A DNA stretch of 64,000 nt. Origin: Acidobacteriota bacterium (GTDB taxonomy: Bacteria > Acidobacteriota > Vicinamibacteria > Vicinamibacterales > CAVVIG01). Location: the NCBI GenBank assembly GCA_003222395.1, contig QHWB01000060.1, positions 1 to 64,000 on the forward strand, written 5' to 3'. Position 1 is the stretch's first letter. The number at the start of each line of letters is the position of its first letter. The position numbers were made by a program, and so were the translations under genes. The notes below the pieces were generated by a model. That model had not been told where the DNA came from. It saw only the letters and a list, made by a program, of their open reading frames with translations, and ran no database searches. Positions 14,650 to 25,552 of this stretch are shown piece by piece.

Positions 14650-17493
14650 CTAGAAGACCATGCGCATTCCGAGCTGCACCTGACGCGGGCCGCCGAATCG
14701 CGCCGTCGACGGCGCGAACAGCGGCTGTCCCCCGGTGGCGACGGGCTGCGCTGCCGTTCCCCTCGGGTCGACGGCGTCGGGACCGAAGTTCAGGTTCTTC
14801 GCCCGCGTGACGTTGAAGGCCTCGGCGATCAGCTCGAATTCGCGTCCCGTTCCGAACCGGAACGCCTTCATCAGGCGCACGTCGAGATCGAAAAACGCCG
14901 GCTGCCGGAACGAATTGCGGCCGACGACATGGCCGTCGATGATGGCGCGGTCGTTCTCGTCGTTGCCGTCGTTCTGGGTGTCGAAGCCGATGATCGGCGT
15001 ATACGGCATTCCCGTCCGCGCGAACAGGATCGCGCCCGCCGTGAAGCCGCCGGGCAGCTCCGCCAGCGCGTTGACGTTCGCATTGTGCCGCACGTCGTTC
15101 TTCGCGTACGACCACTCGGCGGCGAGATCGAACGGATTCATCGCGGTCTCGCGACGGAACAGGTGCTCGTTGGAGTCGTCGTCCATGTTGAGGGCGTAGG
15201 CATAGTTCGCCTGCATCTGGAAGCGCGTCGTCATGCGCCGGGTGAACGACGTGGCGAGCGCGTCGTAGCGCGAGCGCGCGGTCGATTCGTTGACCGAGAG
15301 GATGCCGATCGTGGGATCCGGCCGGACGGCGTAGAAGATCGGCATGCCGGCGCTGTTGCTGAACGGCGGATACAGATTCCGGTCGAGCCGCCGTTGCAGA
15401 TTTCTCGTGTCGCTGTGCACGTAGCTGACCGACAGCGTGACCGTGTCTCCGACGAGCCGCTCGACGGTCGCGGAGCCTTGCAGCGAGCGCGGATTCCTGA
15501 AGCTCGGATCGAAGCCGAATACGCGCGGCGCAGCCACTTTGACGCCCGCCGGCACGGCGGACAACGCATTGGGGAACGTCAGCGCGTTCAGCACGACGGG
15601 ATCGAATTTGCTGTCGACCGCAACGGTGGTGATGCCGTTGTCGGTGAACACGCGCTGGAACAGCGTTGCCGGCGTGCGGGCGACGTAGATACCCCCTGAC
15701 GCGCGGATGACCGTCCTGCCGCTGCCGTTCATGTCCCACGCCATTCCCGCGCGCGGCTGCCACTGCCTGAGATCGTTCGGAATGTACGCGGTGTAGGGAA
15801 TCGCCGGGTTGGGCCTCGGCGGCTGGGGATTCCATTGTCCTTCCCACCGCAAGCCGGCGCTCGCGGTGAAGTTGGCGCCGACCGAGATCTTGTCCTGGGC
15901 GTACGCGGCGATTTCGCGCTGTCGGCCTTGGAACAGGGCGTCGGCAGGATCGAACACGAGCACGGTCTGGCGGTAGCGGCTGATCTTGCCCGCGATATAG
16001 TCCGACAGCGACTTGAAGTCGTAGCGGCCCTGAATGTTGTCTTCGCGCTGCTGCCGGACATCATTCAGGTTGTAGTCCAACCCGAACCGCAGGCGGTGAG
16101 CGCCGGCGGTCGTCGTCAACTGGTCGGTCACTTCGTACCGAGTGGTTTCGTAATTGCGTGGGCGGCCCGAATCTCCGCCGAGATTGCCGAACCCGGTAAT
16201 CGTGATCAGGGCCGTTCTCGAATTGGGCATCTCGTTGCGATCGTCGGTGGCAATCTGACCGCGGAGGTCGTTCAAGAGTCCGAGGCCGAACACCGTCGTG
16301 AGGCCCACCTTCACACCGACGCTGTCGCTCTTGCGCATGAAATTGGTGGAGACCGCCTGATTCAACTGAAGCGAATCGAAGTTGAAGTTCTCGCCGCGCA
16401 GTCGCGTATACGTTCCCTGCGCGTTGAAGAGACCGCTGCCCGCGACGGCATCGGTGCGTACGAAGGCGGCGGTCGGGTCGTTCGTGGAGCGCTGCTCGCC
16501 CTGCTGCGCCAGCAGGTTCACGGGCACGATCACGCCGGACGCCTGCGCATCGAATTGCACGAAATATGGGATCTTGAGCAGGCTATGCTCCGCGGCGCCG
16601 AACAAGAACGCGCGGTCGTGAACCAGCGGTCCGCCGAACGACCCGCCCATCTGACTTTGCTGGTTGTTGAGGCTGCGATCGAACGCGTCGGGCGAGGTCA
16701 GCGACCTTTCGCGGTCGTAGTAGAACCCTTCGCCATGCAGCTCGTTGGATCCCGACTTGGTCACCACGTTCACGAATCCGCTATTGGTCCGCCCGACTTC
16801 GGCGGTCGCGCCGCTGCGAACCACCTGGAACTCGCGCACGGCGGCCTGCGGGAAGAAGAACACGCCTTCGTTGCCGCCGCGCTGGTTTCCCTGCAGCGCG
16901 TCGTTGAAATCGGTGCCGTCGATGGCGATGTTCGAGTTGATCGATCGCTGACCGGAGATGACGAGACCGTTCCGATCGCTTTCCTGCGCGATGGCCGGCG
17001 ACAGCTGCACGAACTCGGTGAAGTCGCGTCCGCGGATTGGCAGCATCTCGACGGCGTGCGATCCCACGACCGTGCTCGTCGCGGTGTCGTCCTTGTCGAG
17101 CCGCGTCACGCCCGCCGTGACGGTGATCGTCTCCGATACGTTGGCAACTTTCAGGCCGAAGTTGAGCGTCTCGGTCGCGCCGACCGTCAGGCGAACCGCG
17201 TACTGTTCGACGTGACCGAATCCCTTCGCCGACACATCGATCACGTATGAGCCGACAGGCATCGCCGGTGCGAAGTAGCGACCGTGGGCGTCGGTGAAGG
17301 TCGCCCGTTCATACCCGGTTTCACTGCTGAGGATGAGGACGAGGGCGTCGGGAATCGCGCGGTCGTCCGGGTCCGTGACCACGCCTTCGATGGCGGCGAC
17401 GCCGGATCCGGACTGGCCCGCGGCCGGTACGCAGCACGCGGCAACGAGCATCAGCGCGAACAATATCGAGCGGCGGCCGATCTGAATCGTCAC
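14650..17493 (-). CDS. Oar-like TonB-dependent receptor with carboxypeptidase-regulatory domain
   Basis: A 947-residue outer-membrane transporter. After a signal peptide comes a CarboxypepD_reg-like domain (IEGVVTDPDDRAIPDALVLILSSETG, then DAHGRYFAPAMPVGSYVI), a plug domain (MLPIRGRDFTEFVQLSP, FVNVVTKSGSNELHGEGFYY) and a long beta-barrel ending in RQVQLGMRMVF with the terminal Phe. This architecture is expanded in Acidobacteria. Start GTG 17493 was chosen because AGGAGG lies 5 bases upstream; longer frames reach 17553. The TonB-like gene lies immediately upstream and the phosphatase downstream, so it probably imports that enzyme's substrate or product. Confidence 0.9.
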   Translation of the reverse strand: MTIQIGRRSILFALMLVAACCVPAAGQSGSGVAAIEGVVTDPDDRAIPDALVLILSSETGYERATFTDAHGRYFAPAMPVGSYVIDVSAKGFGHVEQYAVRLTVGATETLNFGLKVANVSETITVTAGVTRLDKDDTATSTVVGSHAVEMLPIRGRDFTEFVQLSPAIAQESDRNGLVISGQRSINSNIAIDGTDFNDALQGNQRGGNEGVFFFPQAAVREFQVVRSGATAEVGRTNSGFVNVVTKSGSNELHGEGFYYDRERSLTSPDAFDRSLNNQQSQMGGSFGGPLVHDRAFLFGAAEHSLLKIPYFVQFDAQASGVIVPVNLLAQQGEQRSTNDPTAAFVRTDAVAGSGLFNAQGTYTRLRGENFNFDSLQLNQAVSTNFMRKSDSVGVKVGLTTVFGLGLLNDLRGQIATDDRNEMPNSRTALITITGFGNLGGDSGRPRNYETTRYEVTDQLTTTAGAHRLRFGLDYNLNDVRQQREDNIQGRYDFKSLSDYIAGKISRYRQTVLVFDPADALFQGRQREIAAYAQDKISVGANFTASAGLRWEGQWNPQPPRPNPAIPYTAYIPNDLRQWQPRAGMAWDMNGSGRTVIRASGGIYVARTPATLFQRVFTDNGITTVAVDSKFDPVVLNALTFPNALSAVPAGVKVAAPRVFGFDPSFRNPRSLQGSATVERLVGDTVTLSVSYVHSDTRNLQRRLDRNLYPPFSNSAGMPIFYAVRPDPTIGILSVNESTARSRYDALATSFTRRMTTRFQMQANYAYALNMDDDSNEHLFRRETAMNPFDLAAEWSYAKNDVRHNANVNALAELPGGFTAGAILFARTGMPYTPIIGFDTQNDGNDENDRAIIDGHVVGRNSFRQPAFFDLDVRLMKAFRFGTGREFELIAEAFNVTRAKNLNFGPDAVDPRGTAAQPVATGGQPLFAPSTARFGGPRQVQLGMRMVF

Positions 17494-17549
17494 ACTATCC
17501 TCCTCATCTTCAAGCGAACACAGGCCTCGGCTGTTCATGCGTGTTCGCG

Positions 17550-18494
17550 TCACCGGGTCTTTTGCTGCAGTTGAACGATCGCGCGGAACTTGACCGGCAC
17601 TCCATCGAGCGTGGCCGGCCGGTAGCGCCAGCTCCTGGCCGTCGCCAGCGCAATCCGGTCGTACACGGTATTCACTGCCAAGATGGTCTTCGTCGCGATG
17701 ACTTCGCCGAGTTCATCGACAATCACTTCGACGATGCCCGGACGCAGGGCAAACACGTCGCTCAGCGGCGCAAACGACTGGCGCACGACAATCGGCGGGA
17801 CGACGTTCGCGTCATCGGAGCCGTAGATGCGATTGGTCGTGGGACGCGGTGGTGCGACGCGGGGCGGTGGCGCAATCGGCGGTGGCGCCGCCGGCTGTTC
17901 TGGCGGCGACGGCGGCTGCGGCTGCGGCGGCGCCGGTCCCGGTGCGGTGCTCAGGGCGAGGAAGCCGGCCGCAAGCGTGCGCAGCTCCGAGACGGGCGGC
18001 TGACTTCGCAGCGCGCCGAGGTCCGGATCGGCGGTCAACTCGAGGACCAATTTGAACGCCTCCGCGGCGCCCGGGTCTTTTCGATCGAAGGCGGCCTTCG
18101 CTACTTCGTAGGTTGCCTGTATGACGCCCGGTAGCGTGCGGCGCCGGACCTCGCCGAACGCGGCGCGGACATGGGGCGACACTTCGGCGTCGGTCGGCCG
18201 ATACGAAGGCGCCGCTTGTACGAGGGACTCGATTGCGGACTCGGCTTCGGCCGTGCGCCCGAGCGCGAGCAGGCAGAAGGCTCGGTATTGCTCGATGACG
18301 TGACCGTCATCACTCCGCTGCTCGGCCGATGGGCGAATGCGGTTCAACAGCTGCAGCGCATCTTCGTACGCTGCCGCCGAATAGAGATCGCGCGCGGCGG
18401 CCAACGGGTTCTGCGCCGTAGCGTCGCTCCCCAGCGCGAGCGCCACGATCGCGACGAAGTAAATGACGATGGTCTGACGGCGCCCGCAGCACAT
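17550..18494 (-). CDS. TPR-like protein with C-terminal TonB domain
   Basis: A 314-residue exported protein. The signal/anchor is IVIYFVAIVALALG; a helical TPR-like region covers about residues 30-160 (AAARDLYSAAAYEDALQLLNRI, AFCLLALGRTAEAESAI); a proline-rich linker lies near residues 195-230; and the C-terminus IVEVIVDELGEVIATKTILA with SWRYRPATLDGVPVKF is a TonB_C fold. It could energise the receptor encoded next to it by spanning the periplasm. AGGAAA precedes the ATG at 18494. The TPR plus TonB_C combination is unlike classical TonB, which has only a linker. Confidence 0.75.
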   Translation of the reverse strand: MCCGRRQTIVIYFVAIVALALGSDATAQNPLAAARDLYSAAAYEDALQLLNRIRPSAEQRSDDGHVIEQYRAFCLLALGRTAEAESAIESLVQAAPSYRPTDAEVSPHVRAAFGEVRRRTLPGVIQATYEVAKAAFDRKDPGAAEAFKLVLELTADPDLGALRSQPPVSELRTLAAGFLALSTAPGPAPPQPQPPSPPEQPAAPPPIAPPPRVAPPRPTTNRIYGSDDANVVPPIVVRQSFAPLSDVFALRPGIVEVIVDELGEVIATKTILAVNTVYDRIALATARSWRYRPATLDGVPVKFRAIVQLQQKTR

Positions 18495-18559
18495 GGCTTT
18501 CCTGTAGTCGGTGAGCGGTTGCGCGAACCATGCCGGCCATGTCAGCCGCGATACATCTT

Positions 18560-18584
18560 CTGAATCGTCCCGTAACTGATTCAG
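18560..18584. promoter_or_regulatory. Inverted repeat upstream of TonB/receptor operon
   Basis: CTGAATC (18560-18566) and GATTCAG (18578-18584) form a perfect 7-bp inverted repeat with 11-bp spacing, 66 bases before the first gene of the operon. It is a plausible operator. The rest of the gap 18495-18851 shows no gene; its distal part is comparatively A-rich. Confidence 0.4.
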
Positions 18585-18851
18585 GACAATAACTTCTCGC
18601 GTTGGGTCGTTGCGGACTCGTGATGTCTTGCTTGATGGAGTGCAGACGAAATCGTCAGTCAACCGACATCCGTCGTACATGCCGATCCGCAGATCGCGTC
18701 ACAACGCGCTAAAGAGCGCTGATCAGCCTCTATGCGTCTTCGAAAACATCACAAAGCAACAACAACGAACTCTATGGCCCCTGCGCTTGTCGACGTGGCT
18801 CCGCCGCAATTCACAGAAGTTCGGGCCGCTCGCGTTCGTCTTTCTCGTTTG

Positions 18852-22455
<3,604 letters not shown>

Positions 22456-22492
22456 GCGCGAGCTCCGTGTGGAAAGACGGTATTGTATCGCC

Positions 22493-23581
22493 ATGCTGAA
22501 TCGACGTGAATTCGGACGGACGGGACTTGCGGCGTTCGCGGCGTTTGCGACTGGACGCTCGGTTCACGGTGGCAGCCGCTCGGCTGAAGGCCTCGCGCTA
22601 CATGTTGACGGTAGCGCGAGCCTTTTAGGCGAGCGCGGCGAGCCCGACAAACGGCCTTCGAAGCCGATGCGAGGCGCGTTCATGATTCTGACGACGCCGT
22701 TCACGGCGTCGGGTGAAGTCGACTGGGAGGATCTGGCGCGGGAAGCCGCATTCGTCGATGGCTGCGGCGCGCACGGCATCGTCTGGCCGCAGGGATCGAG
22801 CGGCGTCGCAAATCTGACGAAGGCCGAGCGGATGCGTGGCATGGAGGTGCTCGCGGCCGCCGCGCGCGGCAGAGCCGCCACGCTCGTCCTGGGCGTGCAG
22901 GGCAGGGACACGGCGGAGATGCTCGAATACGCCGAGCGCGCCGAAGCGCTCGCGCCAGACGCGATGATCGCGATGCCGCCGAGCGGTGCGCATGCGCTCG
23001 ACGAGTACCGTGAATATTTCCGCGCGCTCGCGCGGGCGACCGCGCGGCCGATCGTCGTGCAGACCAGCGGCGGCGCGCGCGATCTCGCGCCGACCGTCGA
23101 TCTGATCGTCGAGCTCGCCAGCCAGTTCCCGCACGTCGCGTACGTGAAAGAAGAATCGCAGCCGCTCGTCGAGCGGATGAAGGCCGAACTGACGCACCGG
23201 CCGCCGCTCAAAGGCGTGTTCGGCGCGTCGCTCGGCTCGGGGTGGTTGTACGAGATGCGCCTCGGGCTCGACGGTGTCATCACCGGCATGGCCATGTATC
23301 CGGATCTGATGGCGCGGATCTGGACGCTTCACGAGCAAGGCGATGCGGACGCGGTGAGGGACGCCTACGGCAAGTTCCTGCTGATGCGCAATCTCAGTCA
23401 GCAGGTTCCCGGCGTCGATCTGTACTTGTTGAAGAAGCGCGGTGTATTCAAGACGACGGCGTTTCGCACCGGCGGCGCGGCCGCGTGGAAGGTCGACAGC
23501 ATCGAGCTCTCGCCGGGCGCGATCGCGGAAGTCGAGTATCGATTCGCCGCGCTCAAACCGTACTTGAAGGTGACGTCATGA
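22493..23581 (+). CDS. Exported DapA-family (N-acetylneuraminate lyase superfamily) protein
   Basis: A 362-residue protein with a twin-arginine-like leader (MLNRREFGRTGLAAFAAFATG) and a (beta/alpha)8 aldolase fold: RGAFMILTTPFTASGEVDWEDL, then VAYVKEES with the Schiff-base Lys. The usual Thr-Thr-Gly loop is SSGVAN, and the catalytic Tyr (YNVP in DapA) is replaced (VVQTSGG), so it is not dihydrodipicolinate synthase. Codons about 29-48 are occupied by a REP-like palindrome pair (22578-22634). The stop overlaps the ATG of the next gene by four bases, so the two are coupled. Confidence 0.78.
   Translation: MLNRREFGRTGLAAFAAFATGRSVHGGSRSAEGLALHVDGSASLLGERGEPDKRPSKPMRGAFMILTTPFTASGEVDWEDLAREAAFVDGCGAHGIVWPQGSSGVANLTKAERMRGMEVLAAAARGRAATLVLGVQGRDTAEMLEYAERAEALAPDAMIAMPPSGAHALDEYREYFRALARATARPIVVQTSGGARDLAPTVDLIVELASQFPHVAYVKEESQPLVERMKAELTHRPPLKGVFGASLGSGWLYEMRLGLDGVITGMAMYPDLMARIWTLHEQGDADAVRDAYGKFLLMRNLSQQVPGVDLYLLKKRGVFKTTAFRTGGAAAWKVDSIELSPGAIAEVEYRFAALKPYLKVTS
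22578..22634. repeat. REP-like inverted pair inside coding sequence
   Basis: GCTCGGCTGAAGGCCTCGCG... (22578-22601, left) and its near reverse complement starting GGTAGCGCGAGCCTTTTAGG (22610-22634) enclose an 8-base centre. On its own strand each half starts with a GTAG head followed by an imperfect palindrome (GCGAGCCTTTTAGGC). The pair is in frame within the DapA-like gene, just after the leader peptide. Confidence 0.7.
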
Positions 23582-24720
23582 AAGTCAGTCGGCGCGAGTT
23601 TGGATTCGCAGGGTTCGGCGCGTTGATGATCGGCCGCTCGTCTGAAAGCCTCGCGCTAAAGGCAGCTGGACGCTCGGCTGAAAGCCTCGCGCTGCGAGCG
23701 CAGGGCGGTAGCGCGAGCCTTTCAGGCGGTAGCGCGAGCCTTTCAGGCGGTAGCGCGAGCCTTTCAGGCGAGCGATCGTACCGCTACGTTCACCTCGACG
23801 TCTTCACCGATCGCCGTCTCGCGGGCAATCAGCTGCTCGTGTTCGTGGATCCAGCCGGCCTCGAGACGCCGACGATGCAGGCGATGACCAAAGAGTCGAA
23901 CTACTCGGAGAACACATTCGTGTTCCCGCCCGAACAGAGCGGCACCGACTATCGGGTCCGGATTTTCACGCGGACCGCCGAGACGCCGTTCGCGGGGCAT
24001 CCGACCATCGGCAGCGCGTTCGCGCTCGCGCACGTGGGCAGGATCAAGCCGGGCACATCACGCGTCGTCTTCGGACTTGGCGTCGGACCGACGCCAATCG
24101 ATCTGGAATGGGCGAACGGCAAGCTGGCGTTCGCGTGGATGACGCAGCTCAATCCGACGTTCGGCAAGAGCATTACCGACGCAAATGCGCTGGCCGCGGC
24201 GATTGGTCTGACCGGCGCCGCCGTCCGACTGAACCCGGACCGCGCAACCACGGTCCATAGCGTTCGACTGCAGCCGGACGTCCCCGCCGGACAGGAGGTC
24301 AACTGCGGATCGAACTTCTTCATCATGCCGCTCCCGTCACGGCAGGCGGTCGATGCGGCGGTGCTCGATCGCGCCAGGGCCGACGCGGTATTCGCCGCCG
24401 CCGGAATCCAGCGGCGCGGAATCTACGTCTTCACGACCGAACGCGGTCAGGACGATGCGACGGCGTACTCGCGCTTGCTGAGCGCCGGCGGCATCGAAGA
24501 TCCGGCGACAGGATCGGCCGCCGGCCCTGCCGGATGTTTTGCGGCGAAATACGGATTGGTGCCCGCCGATCGTGCCGGCTCGATCGTGTTTCTCCAGGGC
24601 GTGCTCGCCGGACGTCCCAGCCGCCTGCACGTGAAAGTCGGCATCAGCGGATCCGACATCACGAGCGTGAAGGTCGGCGGCGCGTCGGTCGTCGTCGGCG
24701 AAGGATCCGTGTCGATCTAA
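23578..24720 (+). CDS. Exported PhzF-family isomerase-like protein
   Basis: A 380-residue protein with a Tat-like leader (MKVSRREFGFAGFGALMIG). From residue 65 it is a PhzF (diaminopimelate-epimerase fold) protein: YRYVHLDVFTDRRLAGNQLLVF, TKESNYSENTFVFPP with the catalytic-Glu region, TRTAETPFAGHPTIGSAFAL, EDPATGSAAGPAGCF. PhzF enzymes isomerise small acids. Between leader and enzyme, residues about 20-64 are encoded by five REP-like units, three of them exact 21-bp tandem copies giving GSASLSG repeats. It is coupled to the DapA-like gene by an ATGA overlap; the pair may form a periplasmic catabolic step. Confidence 0.82.
   Translation: MKVSRREFGFAGFGALMIGRSSESLALKAAGRSAESLALRAQGGSASLSGGSASLSGGSASLSGERSYRYVHLDVFTDRRLAGNQLLVFVDPAGLETPTMQAMTKESNYSENTFVFPPEQSGTDYRVRIFTRTAETPFAGHPTIGSAFALAHVGRIKPGTSRVVFGLGVGPTPIDLEWANGKLAFAWMTQLNPTFGKSITDANALAAAIGLTGAAVRLNPDRATTVHSVRLQPDVPAGQEVNCGSNFFIMPLPSRQAVDAAVLDRARADAVFAAAGIQRRGIYVFTTERGQDDATAYSRLLSAGGIEDPATGSAAGPAGCFAAKYGLVPADRAGSIVFLQGVLAGRPSRLHVKVGISGSDITSVKVGGASVVVGEGSVSI
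23636..23773. repeat. Cluster of five REP-like units inside the PhzF-like gene
   Basis: Two units in one orientation (23636-23658 and 23672-23695, core GAAAGCCTCGCGCT) are followed by three exact 21-bp tandem units (23707-23727, 23728-23748, 23749-23769; each GTAGCGCGAGCCTTTCAGGC plus one G). 21 bp is seven codons, so copy number can change without shifting the frame. Confidence 0.8.
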
Positions 24721-24739
24721 CGCGTGACGTGGCGGAGGC

Positions 24740-25552
24740 TCACGCGGGCGTCGCGATCGCCGCGCTGGAAATTGCCGCCGCCATCGATCGCGCTTCCACT
24801 TCGTCCGGCAGCCGGTGCGAGAACGCGACCGACACCGGCGTGCAGACGAGCGTCTGAGCGAACGGTTCGGGCTCGGTGGCTTCAACTCGAAAACCAGCGG
24901 TTTCGACGAGCGACCGAAGGCAGCTCGGCGTCAGTCCCCAGAACCAATTGCCGTAGCCGTCGCGCGGCTCGAACGGCGCGGTGATGCCCGCCTGCCATTT
25001 CACTCCGAGCGACCGCAGATTCCAGAGATGGCGCGCCGGGTCAGGCAGAAGAGGAAAATAGACCGCGGCATTCGGCAGACCGTCGACTTCCGGGATCGTC
25101 GACGTGCGGAGAATGAGCGTCTTCGCGCAGATGCGGCGCAGCGCCACCAGCAGATCGTAGGGGCTCGGGTGATGATAGAGCACCCCCGCACAGAAGACGA
25201 CGTCGACCACCCCGATCCGATCGAGCGTGTCGGGCGCCGCTACGTCGCCGAGGATGAAGCGCACGGTTGACGTCCGCCGTGTGTGCTCGGCCTCGAATTC
25301 CGGCGTGGGACCGAACACATCGACCGCGGTGACAGCGGTCGCGCCGGCTTCTTCGGCGATGAACGCATGTTCGCCATTCACGCCCCACATGCAGCCGACA
25401 TCGGCGAAGCTGTTGCCGCGAGCGTGCTGGCGCACGAGATCGGCCAGCCGGCGGTACTCGCCGACCTTACGGCCGCGTCGAGTGTGGAGGTAACGCCACA
25501 ACCAGTTCCCGCGCGGCGTTTTCAGACATCGCACCTTCCAGGGGTACAGCAT
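24740..25552 (-). CDS. Class I SAM-dependent methyltransferase
   Basis: About 270 residues. FADVGCMWGVNGEHAFIAEEAGATAVTAVDVF is the nucleotide-binding motif I region, DVVFCAGVLYHHPSPYDLLVALRRIC motifs II/III. Motif I has DVGCMWG in place of the common DxGxGxG but keeps the acidic residue before the loop. It overlaps the end of the double glycosyltransferase gene by about 85 bases, so it probably modifies the same polysaccharide or its lipid carrier. Start choice is uncertain (25552 or 25618); 25552 gives the smaller overlap. Confidence 0.7.
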   Translation of the reverse strand: MLYPWKVRCLKTPRGNWLWRYLHTRRGRKVGEYRRLADLVRQHARGNSFADVGCMWGVNGEHAFIAEEAGATAVTAVDVFGPTPEFEAEHTRRTSTVRFILGDVAAPDTLDRIGVVDVVFCAGVLYHHPSPYDLLVALRRICAKTLILRTSTIPEVDGLPNAAVYFPLLPDPARHLWNLRSLGVKWQAGITAPFEPRDGYGNWFWGLTPSCLRSLVETAGFRVEATEPEPFAQTLVCTPVSVAFSHRLPDEVEARSMAAAISSAAIATPA

